A stretch of 64,000 nt of DNA from JASGTU01 sp963821815 (GTDB taxonomy: Bacteria; Chloroflexota; Anaerolineae; Caldilineales; Caldilineaceae): NCBI GenBank assembly GCA_963821815.1, contig CAWGFG010000006.1:1984001-2048000 (forward strand), in the 5' to 3' direction. This document shows, piece after piece, positions 13,294-22,540 of this stretch (positions are counted from its first letter, which is position 1; each line of letters starts with the position of its first letter). A program made the translations under genes and the position numbers. Below the pieces are notes generated by a model. That model searched no databases, had not been told where the DNA came from, and saw only the letters and a program-made list of their open reading frames with translations.

Positions 13294-14280
13294 GTGACAA
13301 CGGGTGAGGTTCCATCAGGCGCGCCAGGTCACGTGCCTGTTCTGCTACATGAGGTTTTGCACGGTCTGCAGATTGAGCCGGGAGCGCTGTGCATTGACGG
13401 CACGGTAGGCGGCGGCGGCCATACTGCGGAGATGTTACGACTCAGTGCACCAGATGGATGCATTCTGGGCATGGACGCCGATGCGGACGCCATTGAACGG
13501 GTGAGCGTCCGCTTTCGAGTTGATGTGGAAAGTGGCCGGCTGACATTGGTAAACGGTAATTTCACGCACATGGAACAGGTTGCCCGGCTGCGCGGCTTTA
13601 CGGACGTCGATGCAGTACTACTCGACCTCGGCGTCAGCAGCTATCAGTTGGACCAGAAAGAGCGCGGCTTCTCTTTTCAGCAGGACGGGCCACTAGACAT
13701 GCGCATGGATATGAGCCAGCCACTGTCCGCATTCGTGGTGGTCAACGAGTGGCCCGAGAGTGAGTTGGCAGACGCGATCTATAGATACGGTGACGAACGA
13801 AAGAGCCGCAGAATCGCCCGGGCCATCGTAGCCAAGCGCCCCATTACGACAACCGCTGAATTGGCTGAGGTCGTCAGTCAAGCAGTCGGCGGCAGAAGGG
13901 GCATGCGAATTCATCCTGCCACACGAACCTTTCAGGGAATTCGTATTGCAGTGAATGAGGAACTAACCATGTTGGGGAATGTTCTGCCGCAGTGTCTGCG
14001 ATTGTTGAAAGCTGGCGGTCGGCTGGCGGTCATCTCATTTCACAGTCTTGAGGACCGCATAGTGAAGCAGTGGATGAAGCATGAAGCAGCGGACTACGTT
14101 CCGGATCCGTCCCATCCAAAGGGTGGCGTGTCAAAGCAGGCGACCGTCAAAATCGTGACTAAAAGACCCATTGGACCGTCAGAAGAGGAAGAGAGCGCAA
14201 ACCCGCGGAGCCGTTCCGCCAAGTTGCGTATTGTGGAGAAGCTTGAACTTGCTCCGGAAGGCCAAGGAAGAGCCGAATGA
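13294..14280 (+). CDS. rsmH: 16S rRNA (cytosine(1402)-N4)-methyltransferase RsmH
   Basis: A 328-residue class I SAM methyltransferase that N4-methylates C1402 in the decoding centre of 16S rRNA. Seen: the SAM loop DGTVGGGGHTAEML near the N-terminus, LLDLGVSSYQLD, the family segment HPATRTFQGIRIAVNEE, and ISFHSLEDRIVKQWM. I chose GTG 13294, giving the N-terminus VTTGEVPSG before HVPVLLHEV. The longer ATG 13216 would overlap mraZ by 76 bases and add an unrelated basic peptide. The stop overlaps the next gene by ATGA, indicating translational coupling. Confidence 0.95.
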   Translation: MTTGEVPSGAPGHVPVLLHEVLHGLQIEPGALCIDGTVGGGGHTAEMLRLSAPDGCILGMDADADAIERVSVRFRVDVESGRLTLVNGNFTHMEQVARLRGFTDVDAVLLDLGVSSYQLDQKERGFSFQQDGPLDMRMDMSQPLSAFVVVNEWPESELADAIYRYGDERKSRRIARAIVAKRPITTTAELAEVVSQAVGGRRGMRIHPATRTFQGIRIAVNEELTMLGNVLPQCLRLLKAGGRLAVISFHSLEDRIVKQWMKHEAADYVPDPSHPKGGVSKQATVKIVTKRPIGPSEEEESANPRSRSAKLRIVEKLELAPEGQGRAE

Positions 14281-15170
14281 ATGGAAGAATAGTCAATCTG
14301 GGCGCCGGACAACAGGGCCGAACGTTCGCTATCTCCAGTTCGAGAGCCGGACAAGCGGATGGTTTGCGACAGCCCCTGGCAGAGACCGAACAGCCTGAAA
14401 AGTCAAAAACCGATGCAACCTCACATCAACCTGATCTGCTGACGCGGTCGTTCAAGGCGCTCGACCGTTCTCTCCCACTTCCTGATAATGGGCGCTCCTA
14501 CACCTACTTTCTATTGGCAATATTAGTTGTAACCGCCGGTATGATGGTGCAGCTCATGCTCTCCGCCAGCACACTGCAATCGGAAGTCGAACTCTATGAA
14601 AAGCAGAATCGGCATACGGGTATCGAACGGGACAATGGCGAGATCCTCTGGCGCATTGGGCGCGAGACAAACTTACGCAACGTCGAGGCAAGGGCGTTGC
14701 AGGCAGGTTACAAACCTATTGAAGAACGCGAATACGTAGATGCCAACGGCAAGGTGGTGGACGCGTCGTCCGCGCCGAGCAGCCTGCGCAGCATGCTGCA
14801 GGAGAGAGCATCTGCAGAAGCCGACTCTGAGGCAGAGTCGAATGACGGCGACGCGCCAACGGAACCGATTGGCAACGAGTACGAAACCATGAAGGCGGAG
14901 ACTGCGGCAAACCAGAGTGACAGCGTACCGCTTCTGCTTGCCACTATGTTTGTCGAGCAACTGGAGGAATGGGCAGGCTCGGTGGGTAGCGAGATCGATC
15001 GAGCAACGCATATTGTGACTGAGTCAGTTACGCAGTCAGCGAACGGTTCTGCCGAGCTGAACGAGCTTTCACGCAATGCCTCCGAATGGCAATCAGAGCG
15101 TCTCCGTAAACCAATACAGGGTGCGGTAGAGTGGGCTGCGGACTGGTTTGAGCGAACAGTCGGGCGTTAA
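14277..15170 (+). CDS. FtsL/DivIC-like cell-division protein with long C-terminal extension
   Basis: A 297-residue bitopic protein in the ftsL position between rsmH and ftsI. A polar cytoplasmic part (1-72) precedes one membrane helix (about 76-95) and a short coiled-coil-like stretch (98-133) containing LQSEVELYEKQ and ILWRIGRETNL, as in FtsL/DivIC, which link FtsQ to the FtsWI synthase. Typical FtsL proteins have about 100-120 residues. Here some 160 extra residues follow, acidic and Ser/Ala/Glu-rich in the middle and amphipathic at the end (EWAADWFERTVGR). The extension resembles no domain I know. Identification rests on position, topology and the coil, not on a sequence signature. Confidence 0.65.
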   Translation: MNGRIVNLGAGQQGRTFAISSSRAGQADGLRQPLAETEQPEKSKTDATSHQPDLLTRSFKALDRSLPLPDNGRSYTYFLLAILVVTAGMMVQLMLSASTLQSEVELYEKQNRHTGIERDNGEILWRIGRETNLRNVEARALQAGYKPIEEREYVDANGKVVDASSAPSSLRSMLQERASAEADSEAESNDGDAPTEPIGNEYETMKAETAANQSDSVPLLLATMFVEQLEEWAGSVGSEIDRATHIVTESVTQSANGSAELNELSRNASEWQSERLRKPIQGAVEWAADWFERTVGR

Positions 15171-15194
15171 TTTGGTGAATACAGAGGTCTGCTT

Positions 15195-17060
15195 GTGAAC
15201 AGGGAACGAGTCACATGGCGATATGGCGTTCTGGCAGTGATCCTGCTGGGGTTCGGCTTTGTCATTCTGCTGCGCACGTTGCATCACCAGGTCATCAATC
15301 TGGATAAACTAAATAACGGTTACGTGCTTGAGACCGATCCTGCGGAGCGAGGCATTGTAGTAGACCGTAACGGCGTACCCCTCATCGTCAATCGCCACTA
15401 CTATCAGATTGCCGCCACGCCGGACCAAATCACAAAGGACGAGGCTAGGCGAGAAGTCGCTCAGCAGCTACAGAACCTCCTCGGTATTCCCTACGAGGAG
15501 ACCTATGCCATCCTCACCGAGCTCAAGGGTAAGAAGTTCGCCATCCTTGCCGATGCGGTGACACAGGACCAGGCTAATTTGCTGCAAGAGTACACAAACC
15601 ACCTTGTGAACGAACGCAAAGGACTTGTCCCGCTAGAGAGCGTATACGCCAAACCAATGGCACGCCGCTCCTATCCTCAAGCAGAACTGATGTCGCACGT
15701 CACCGGCTTTGTCATGGCCTACAACGGAGGCGTCACTGGCATCGAAAGTTACTATGACAAGTTCCTGCCCCAAGACGGCATCGGTTTGATCGATACCGAC
15801 ACTGCCAGTTTGGATACGCTGCCCGATGAGGTGCGTCGATTCCTACCCTCGCCGGCAGGCAAAGATCTGGTGTTGACCGTTGATCGCACGGTCCAGTGGA
15901 TCATTCGGGAAGAACTCGCCAAGGGTCTAGACGAATTTGGTGCGGAGAGCGGATCGATCATCGTGATGGAACCCAGTACAGGCGCCATTCTCGGTCTCGT
16001 CAACTTGCCGGACTTTGACCCCAATCGCTTTGAAGAAGAACCGCTCAAACGGTTCCCGGACCCCGCCATTAGCGCCCAGTACGAACCCGGATCAATTTTC
16101 AAGATAATCACCATAGGCGCTGCACTGGATAAGAACATTGTAGAGCCTACCACCATCTTCACAGACACCGGTTCCATCACAGTTGGCGATCGGGTAATCT
16201 TCAACAGCAACCGTATGGCCTACGGCGCTGTGTCGGTCACCGAAGCGCTGGCGCGTTCCTTGAACGTTGTGACGGCACAGATCTCACTCAAACTCGGGTC
16301 TGACGCTTTCTACCAATATCTGCGTCTGTTCGGCTTCGGACAAGCCACTAACGTGGACCTGAGCGGAGAAATCGCCGGCGCCGTGAAGTCGCCAGGCGGC
16401 GAAGACTGGAGCCCGTCGGATTTGGGCACGAACAGTTTTGGTCAAGGCTTGGCTGTGACACCGTTACAGATGATCACGGCGGCGTCTGCCATAGCCAATC
16501 ACGGGCGCATGATGCAACCCCACGTTGTAGCCGCTCGAGTGGTGGACGGCAAAGTTCAGTATACGAAGCCGACAGCCATACAGCAGGTCCTGCGACCGGA
16601 GACTGCCCATACGCTGAGCGACATGCTGGTCGAAGTCGTGGACACAGGCAATATAAAAGCTTCAATCCCCGGGTATCGGATAGCGGGCAAGAGCGGTACG
16701 GCTCAGATTCCTGGCAAGTACGGCTATGAAGAGGACGCTACCATCGTAAGTTTCGTCGGTTTCGCACCGGCAGAAGATGCGCAATTTGTTGTGCTGGTAA
16801 AGATGGACCGACCTGACTTCCGAATCAATCAATGGGCCAGCAATACAGCGGCGCCAGTGTTTAGTCGTGTCACGAGACGACTGTTGGACTACTATGGGAT
16901 TCCGCCCATGGATCTGGAGGGACCTGAAGACAAGAGTGCATCGGCACCAAACAACGGGCTGGAACAAGTCATTGAGGCGAGTACGGTAGAGAGTCCGGTT
17001 GTGGAACCCGACAGGCTGGCGCTTGAGGCTGGAGAGACCGGTGAAACAACCAATCCATAG
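15195..17060 (+). CDS. ftsI: Peptidoglycan transpeptidase FtsI (class B penicillin-binding protein)
   Basis: A 621-residue division-specific transpeptidase. A signal-anchor helix (about 11-27) leads to the PBP dimer domain with the ERGIVVDRNG motif (51-60). The transpeptidase domain has the nucleophile motif S300-I-F-K303, the SxN motif S355-L-N357 and K499-S-G-T502. It crosslinks septal peptidoglycan together with FtsW. No PASTA repeats follow; the last 60 residues are low-complexity and acidic. Start GTG 15195 (VNRERVTWRYG) lies 24 bases after the FtsL-like gene. The 3' end overlaps murF by 20 bases. Confidence 0.95.
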   Translation: MNRERVTWRYGVLAVILLGFGFVILLRTLHHQVINLDKLNNGYVLETDPAERGIVVDRNGVPLIVNRHYYQIAATPDQITKDEARREVAQQLQNLLGIPYEETYAILTELKGKKFAILADAVTQDQANLLQEYTNHLVNERKGLVPLESVYAKPMARRSYPQAELMSHVTGFVMAYNGGVTGIESYYDKFLPQDGIGLIDTDTASLDTLPDEVRRFLPSPAGKDLVLTVDRTVQWIIREELAKGLDEFGAESGSIIVMEPSTGAILGLVNLPDFDPNRFEEEPLKRFPDPAISAQYEPGSIFKIITIGAALDKNIVEPTTIFTDTGSITVGDRVIFNSNRMAYGAVSVTEALARSLNVVTAQISLKLGSDAFYQYLRLFGFGQATNVDLSGEIAGAVKSPGGEDWSPSDLGTNSFGQGLAVTPLQMITAASAIANHGRMMQPHVVAARVVDGKVQYTKPTAIQQVLRPETAHTLSDMLVEVVDTGNIKASIPGYRIAGKSGTAQIPGKYGYEEDATIVSFVGFAPAEDAQFVVLVKMDRPDFRINQWASNTAAPVFSRVTRRLLDYYGIPPMDLEGPEDKSASAPNNGLEQVIEASTVESPVVEPDRLALEAGETGETTNP

Positions 17061-18618
17061 CAAAATAACGCTGCACACTCTCTGGCATGCGGTAACCGGT
17101 CTTCTTCCACCACTGGCATTGCCGGCAGATTCCATACCGTCGGCGACTTTGGATAGCCGAGAAGTGGCAGGCGACGGCCTGTTTATTGCGTTTAGTGGGC
17201 TGGAAACCGACGGTCATCTGTTCGTAGGCAGCGCCATCAAGAGCGGTGCTCAAGCGGTTATCTGCGAAGAGCGAGGACGCATACAGGTGGTTGAACAAGG
17301 CGCCATACTGGTTGATTGTCGCAGCGTTGGCGCCGACCCCCGATTTTCACCGTTGATGTATCGTGATTTACCCGCCAATGCGCTTGCCCACAAATCAATG
17401 GCCTTCATTGTCGACGACGCAACAGGAGCACTACAAGCAGTTGGCGGTTTCCAGCGTGCACACCACGCCACAAAGGATCTCCGTGTATTCGGCATCACCG
17501 GCAGCGTGGGCAAGACCAGCACCAAAGAACTGACGGCATCGGTGCTGTCTCAGCGCTGGAATACGCTACACAACAAGGGCAATCTGAACAGTGATCAGGG
17601 TTTGCCGCTGACACTGCTGGAGCTGGACGACACGTATGAAGTCGCAGTGCTGGAAATGGCCATGTACGACATCGGCGAGATTGCCACGCTCTGCACACTG
17701 GCGCGCCCGGACGTGGGAGTGATCACCAATGTAGGCCCGATCCACCTGAGCCGGCTTGGCACCATCGAACGCATTGCGCATGCCAAGTCGGAGCTAATAC
17801 GCGCGCTGCCCGGCGCTGACGACGGCGGCGTCGCCATTCTAAACTGGGACGACGAACTTGTGCGTCAGATGGCTGACCTGACCGACGCACGGATATTCAA
17901 ATACGGGTTAAGCGAGAAAGCAGATCTTTGGGCGGATGAAATTCAGGGCATGGGGATGGAAGGCGTGCGCTTCCGCTTCCACTATCGATCGTCCGAGACA
18001 GCTCGAGTCGATTCTCTCTATGTGAAGGTCCCGCTGTTGGGCAGACATAGTGTCCATACTGCACTGCGCGCGGCGGCTGTCGGTCTCGTGGAGGGGTTGA
18101 GTTGGGAAGAAATTATCGAGGGTATGCAGAGCCTGCCTGGGCAGTTGCGACTCGTTGTTATTCCTGGCATCAACGACAGCACCGTCATCGATGACACCTA
18201 TAACGCCGGACCGGATAGTACGATAGCCGCTCTGAACCTTCTTCACGATCTGCAGCCGGAGCAAAATGGACGGCGTGTGGCTGTGCTCGGTCCCATGCTG
18301 GAATTAGGCGACTACACAGAAGAAGGTCATAAAATGGTAGGCCGGCGCGTGGCGGATGTGGCAGAAGTCCTTGTGACGGTCGGCGAGCTTGGCGGCTCCA
18401 TTGCGCAGGAAGCGCTCAATGTGGGCTTCGATCCCGACAATCTTTACATCATGGACGACGACGAGCAGACAATCGATATGCTACTGGACGTAATATGGCC
18501 GTACGATTTGGTCCTGGTAAAAGGCAGCCGAGCGGTGGGTATGGATCGCATTGTTGCCGCCATCAATGTAACGGATGACTCCGGCGCCGAGCAAAATAGC
18601 CCATCGAAAGGCCAATGA
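17041..18618 (+). CDS. murF: UDP-N-acetylmuramoyl-tripeptide--D-alanyl-D-alanine ligase
   Basis: A 525-residue Mur ligase adding D-Ala-D-Ala to the UDP-MurNAc-tripeptide. The N-terminal domain has SATLDSREVAGDGLFIAFSG. The P-loop is ITGSVGKTSTKEL. Later there are NVGPIHLSRLGT and the C-terminal ligand region with DDTYNAGPDST. I placed the start at GTG 17041 because GGAG sits six bases before it and the peptide begins VKQPIHSKIT; the longer ATG 16999 would run 62 bases into ftsI. The stop TGA directly precedes the mraY ATG. Confidence 0.93.
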   Translation: MKQPIHSKITLHTLWHAVTGLLPPLALPADSIPSATLDSREVAGDGLFIAFSGLETDGHLFVGSAIKSGAQAVICEERGRIQVVEQGAILVDCRSVGADPRFSPLMYRDLPANALAHKSMAFIVDDATGALQAVGGFQRAHHATKDLRVFGITGSVGKTSTKELTASVLSQRWNTLHNKGNLNSDQGLPLTLLELDDTYEVAVLEMAMYDIGEIATLCTLARPDVGVITNVGPIHLSRLGTIERIAHAKSELIRALPGADDGGVAILNWDDELVRQMADLTDARIFKYGLSEKADLWADEIQGMGMEGVRFRFHYRSSETARVDSLYVKVPLLGRHSVHTALRAAAVGLVEGLSWEEIIEGMQSLPGQLRLVVIPGINDSTVIDDTYNAGPDSTIAALNLLHDLQPEQNGRRVAVLGPMLELGDYTEEGHKMVGRRVADVAEVLVTVGELGGSIAQEALNVGFDPDNLYIMDDDEQTIDMLLDVIWPYDLVLVKGSRAVGMDRIVAAINVTDDSGAEQNSPSKGQ

Positions 18619-19623
18619 ATGGCTTTTGCGTTAACGTTGGGAACTGTCAGTTTTCTGCTGGCTGTCTTCTGGGGAAGACCACTCATCGCACTGCTCAAGC
18701 GATGGGGAATGGGCAAGCAGATACGCGTGGAAGAACCTGACGTGCATCAAGTGAAGGTCGGGACGCCGACCATGGGCGGCATATTATTTGTGGTGCCTGT
18801 CCTGCTGATCACAGGCGGATTGAACATTATCAACCTTTGGGGTTTGGATTATATCGGTATGAGTACGCTGATCCTGTTCTTCTGCATCGGTTCGTACTCC
18901 ATTTTAGGACTGATTGATGACTACCAAGGCGTTCGAGGGGTACGCGTGCATGGCGAGGGGCTGACGCCGCGCATGAAGAGTTCGTTTCAGCTCATTTTTG
19001 CGACGGTGATTGCGCTGGTACTTTATTTTGGCCCGCCGCATTGGGACTACGTTGGTATACCAGGTTTTCCGGACTTTTTTCGCATCGGACCGCTGATTAT
19101 ACCCGTGACGATTTTTCTCATCATGGGGACGAGCAACGCCGTTAACCTGACCGACGGACTGGACAGCTTAGCGGGCAGCATCGCCAGTATAGCGTTCGCC
19201 TGTTATGGGTTGATTGCGTTTCTACAGGACCAGATATACCTCATGGCATTCTGTTTTACGGTGGTGGGCGCCTTGTTGGCATTTCTATGGTACAACGCCC
19301 ATCCAGCTCAATTGTTCATGGGGGACACGGGAAGCCTGGCGTTAGGTGCAACACTCGGTCTCGTTTCTGTCATGACCGGACAGTGGCTGCTATTGCCTGT
19401 GGTGGCTTTCGTCTTCTTAGCAGAGGCGCTCAGCGTCATGATTCAGGTGGGCTATTTCAAGTATACGAAACGTATGAATGGAGAAGGTCGTCGCGTGTTC
19501 AAGATGTCGCCACTGCACTATCACTTCGAACTGCTTGGCTGGAGTGAGATGCAGGTGAAGGAACGTTTCTGGTTGATAGCGGTGTTATCGGGCATGTTGG
19601 GCGTGGCGTTGGCGTTGATATAG
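18619..19623 (+). CDS. mraY: Phospho-N-acetylmuramoyl-pentapeptide-transferase
   Basis: A 334-residue integral membrane enzyme with about ten helices. It transfers phospho-MurNAc-pentapeptide to undecaprenyl phosphate, making lipid I. Signatures seen: GTPTMGGILF in loop A, the acidic pair LIDDYQG, NLTDGLDSLAG, FMGDTGSLALG and the histidine-rich PLHYHFELLGWSE near the end. Length matches the family. The start follows the murF stop without a gap, so coupling is expected. A 67-base gap to murD holds a small CACCA/TGGTG hairpin. Confidence 0.97.
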   Translation: MAFALTLGTVSFLLAVFWGRPLIALLKRWGMGKQIRVEEPDVHQVKVGTPTMGGILFVVPVLLITGGLNIINLWGLDYIGMSTLILFFCIGSYSILGLIDDYQGVRGVRVHGEGLTPRMKSSFQLIFATVIALVLYFGPPHWDYVGIPGFPDFFRIGPLIIPVTIFLIMGTSNAVNLTDGLDSLAGSIASIAFACYGLIAFLQDQIYLMAFCFTVVGALLAFLWYNAHPAQLFMGDTGSLALGATLGLVSVMTGQWLLLPVVAFVFLAEALSVMIQVGYFKYTKRMNGEGRRVFKMSPLHYHFELLGWSEMQVKERFWLIAVLSGMLGVALALI

Positions 19624-19690
19624 TGTGCACCAGTCTGGTGGTAGAGCACTACGGGGCAGTATCCATCAAGGCGCAGTGTAAAGACATAAA

Positions 19691-21256
19691 ATGAAGAGCA
19701 ATCTAGTAGAGAGTTCTGTGATCGATAGAGACGGCGCCCTGGAAGGGCTCAATGTAGTCGTGTTGGGGCTTGCACGCCAGGGGCTTTCTCTGGCGCGCTA
19801 CTTATGCAGTCAAGGTGCGTTAGTGACTCTCAGCGATAATGCGGATGCGGCGCAGCTGCAGGTAGAAATTAAAGAACTAGGCGACTTGCCCGTCACTCTG
19901 GCCCTTGGCGGTCATCCGGAATCTCTGCTTGACAAGTGCGATCTTCTCCTTCTGAGTGGCGGCGTACCGCCACAGATACCGTTTGTGCAGAAAGCAATGG
20001 AGCGCGGAATACCGCTCAGCAATGACAGCATTTTAACTTTGGAGATGATTGGCACAGCCGAACTCGGTCCTGTAGCAACAGTGACCGGTAGCAGCGGCAA
20101 AACAACCACGACAATGCTTGTGGGCGAGATGCTGACACAAAGCGGTCTGGTAGCCCATGTAGGCGGCAACATTGGACGTCCGCTGGTGGATCAGCTCGAA
20201 ACTTTCAGGCCGGGCGAGCCGATCGTACTGGAGATGAGCAGCTTTCAACTGGAGCTGCTGGATGCCAACTATATACATCATTCTGTAGATGGCATCGGAC
20301 CGTCGATCGCCTGCATCACGAATATTACACCGAATCATCTTGATCGCCATGCGTCTATGGCCGACTATGTAGATGCGAAACTGAACCTGCTCCGTACGCT
20401 ACCGGATAAAGCCGTCGTTGTATTGAATGCCGACAATCCAGTGACAGCTAGTCTGATTTCTAGCGAGCTGGCGGCAAAGCACGCACAGCAAATTGCGAAA
20501 CGGAAACTTGCAGGAAACCTAACTGACATTCGCAGTGGGCTTGAGCAGCGGCAGGCTGTGATATTGCCGTTCTCGACCAAGGAACGCCTGGCTCATGGCG
20601 CCTGGTTGGAAGCTGCCACGCTGTACCTAAACGGAGAACCGTTCTGCAAACGTGCAGACGTGCTGCTGCGCGGCGAGCACAATATCAGCAATATCTTGGC
20701 GGCGGCGCTTGTATCGCATGCTGCCAGTGCGAGTGTGGACGCTATTCGGGAAACGGCAACGAGCTTCGCTGGCGTGCCCCACCGGCTGGAAATCGTGGCG
20801 CAGCACAACGGTGTCACATGGATCAACGACAGCATTGCAACGGCGCCGGAACGAGCGCTTGCGGCGCTGCGAAGTTTTGATGAGAGCGACGGATCGATTG
20901 TTCTGCTAGCCGGCGGTAAGGACAAGAACCTTCCTTGGGATGATTTCGCCGCAGAGGTGATACGTCGCGTACACTACCTCATCGGCTTCGGCGATAGCGC
21001 ACAGATGATTGTGGATACCGTGCAAGAACGGGCGCGCTTCTCTCAGAAGCAAGCGCCGGAATGTGCGACGGTGAAGCGGCTCGATGAGGCGGTTGATTTG
21101 GCAGTGCGCACAGCGCAACCAAACAGCATCGTGTTACTCTCACCGGGCGGCACTAGCTACGACGCCTATCGTGATTTCGAAGAACGCGGGCGCCATTTCC
21201 GCGAGCTCGTGTCGGCTGCTATCTCGACAGACGGAGCGCCAGGCAGGATTGGGTAA
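19691..21256 (+). CDS. murD: UDP-N-acetylmuramoylalanine--D-glutamate ligase
   Basis: A 521-residue cytoplasmic ligase adding D-glutamate to UDP-MurNAc-L-Ala. The N-terminal Rossmann domain starts NVVVLGLARQGLSLARYL. The ATP loop is VTGSSGKTTTTMLVGE. The central region has ITPNHLDRHASM and the C-terminal domain has INDSIATAPERALAAL and LLAGGKDKN. It is longer than the E. coli enzyme (about 440), mainly through a segment around 250-320. Start ATG 19691 has only a weak ribosome site. Confidence 0.95.
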   Translation: MKSNLVESSVIDRDGALEGLNVVVLGLARQGLSLARYLCSQGALVTLSDNADAAQLQVEIKELGDLPVTLALGGHPESLLDKCDLLLLSGGVPPQIPFVQKAMERGIPLSNDSILTLEMIGTAELGPVATVTGSSGKTTTTMLVGEMLTQSGLVAHVGGNIGRPLVDQLETFRPGEPIVLEMSSFQLELLDANYIHHSVDGIGPSIACITNITPNHLDRHASMADYVDAKLNLLRTLPDKAVVVLNADNPVTASLISSELAAKHAQQIAKRKLAGNLTDIRSGLEQRQAVILPFSTKERLAHGAWLEAATLYLNGEPFCKRADVLLRGEHNISNILAAALVSHAASASVDAIRETATSFAGVPHRLEIVAQHNGVTWINDSIATAPERALAALRSFDESDGSIVLLAGGKDKNLPWDDFAAEVIRRVHYLIGFGDSAQMIVDTVQERARFSQKQAPECATVKRLDEAVDLAVRTAQPNSIVLLSPGGTSYDAYRDFEERGRHFRELVSAAISTDGAPGRIG

Positions 21257-21288
21257 GCGGGATATGGGGTATTGGAGCGAAATGAAAA

Positions 21289-22449
21289 ATGACTACACCT
21301 AATCGGTCTGTGCTACAGACGCGGTCCTATGACTGGGGGCTCATCTCCATCGTTACGGCATTGCTCCTGCTGGGAGCTGTTATGGTTTTCTCCGCCAGCT
21401 TTGCCCAGGGCATCTACGGCTTCGGTGACCCGTACTACTTCATCACTAAGCAGTTAATCTGGGCCGTCGTCGGTGTCGCAGCCATGATCATCGCCGCCTG
21501 GATTCCATACCCATTCTGGCAGCGATGGAGCGTCCCCATTATGGGCATCACGCTGCTAGCGCTGATCGCAGTGATCTTCCTAGGCGACGATACGTTCGGT
21601 TCCACGCGCACCTTCTTTGGCGGTCGAGTGCAGCCCAGTGAGCCGGCAAAAATTGCTATCATCATCTACATCAGTACCTGGCTAGCCAGCAAAGGCAGCA
21701 GCATTCGTAACGTGAAAGTGGGGCTGGCACCTTTTGCTGTATTACTTGGCATAATCACATTGTTACTCATCTCACAGCCGGACATCAGCACGGCCATAAT
21801 CATCGTAACGACTGCCTTTCTTATGTTCTTTATTGCTGGTGCAGAGATTCGACAGCTTATAATAGTGGGCTCAGGCGGCACCATCACATTCTGGCTCATC
21901 ATTCAGTACAGTTCCTACGCACGCGATCGCGTGGACCTCTTCCTGGAGTCATTTCGCAATCCCATTTTGAGCACGGAATGGCAGGTGGAGCAGGCGATTC
22001 GTGCTTTCGTGCGCGGCGGCGTATTCGGCGTCGGTCTCGGCAACGCGCAGGCAAAGCTGCCGGGTCATCTGCCGGTAAGCTGGAGCGACAACATTTTTGC
22101 CGTGATCGGCGAGGAACTCGGTCTTGTCGGTGCAATATTCGTTATGATTCTTTTCGGACTGCTCGCCTATCGCGGCTTGCGCACCGCACTGATCGGCGCC
22201 GGACAACTTCGGCGCATTGCTGGCGACCGGCATCACTGTCTTGCTTATTTTGCAGGCGCTGCTCAATATGGCTGTCGCCGTGGCGATCTCACCGCCCACA
22301 GGTGTTACATTGCCATTCATCAGTTACGGTGGCAGCTCGCTTGTCACTGTAATGGCTGGCGTCGGCATATTAATCAGTATTGGTCGCGCGCATCAGAAGT
22401 TTGGCGCCGAAGAGCTGTTACGAGGGAAACCGACAAATGCGCATATTGA
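21289..22449 (+). CDS. ftsW: Lipid II glycan polymerase FtsW, apparently frameshifted
   Basis: FtsW is the SEDS glycosyltransferase partner of FtsI. The first 305 residues are normal: several membrane helices, GGRVQPSEPAKIA, ISQPDISTAII, and the family end segment FAVIGEELGLVGAI. After AYRGLRTALI the frame loses similarity and becomes basic and soluble (DRHHCLAYFAGAAQYGC). The missing C-terminal helices, with LPFISYGGSSLV, are encoded in the +1 frame directly after this point. So an extra base (or two missing bases) near 22191-22205 splits the gene. The frame-0 stop at 22447-22449 overlaps the murG start by 13 bases. Since FtsW is essential, a sequencing error is the simplest explanation. Confidence 0.85.
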   Translation: MTTPNRSVLQTRSYDWGLISIVTALLLLGAVMVFSASFAQGIYGFGDPYYFITKQLIWAVVGVAAMIIAAWIPYPFWQRWSVPIMGITLLALIAVIFLGDDTFGSTRTFFGGRVQPSEPAKIAIIIYISTWLASKGSSIRNVKVGLAPFAVLLGIITLLLISQPDISTAIIIVTTAFLMFFIAGAEIRQLIIVGSGGTITFWLIIQYSSYARDRVDLFLESFRNPILSTEWQVEQAIRAFVRGGVFGVGLGNAQAKLPGHLPVSWSDNIFAVIGEELGLVGAIFVMILFGLLAYRGLRTALIGAGQLRRIAGDRHHCLAYFAGAAQYGCRRGDLTAHRCYIAIHQLRWQLACHCNGWRRHINQYWSRASEVWRRRAVTRETDKCAY

Positions 22450-22540
22450 TTTCGGGCGGCGGAACCGGGGGCCACGTGTACCCGGCTCTGGCAGTGGCGA
22501 ATCAGTTCCTGTCCCAGAGCCCGCCAGCCGAACAAGTTAA
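22203..22540 (+). other. ftsW: FtsW C-terminal segment in the +1 frame
   Basis: In the frame one base ahead of the ftsW start frame, the peptide DNFGALLATGITVLLILQ begins at 22203 and continues through the conserved SEDS motif LPFISYGGSSLV to ISIGRAHQKFGAEELL. These are the last membrane helices of FtsW, cut off from the rest. The frame runs on without a stop to 22540, overlapping murG by about 100 bases. The correct C-terminus is therefore uncertain. Confidence 0.8.

Noticed and set aside
22217..22540. Independent small membrane-protein gene
   Set aside because: Its peptide is the C-terminal part of FtsW (LPFISYGGSSLV), so it is a frameshifted piece of ftsW rather than a separate gene.
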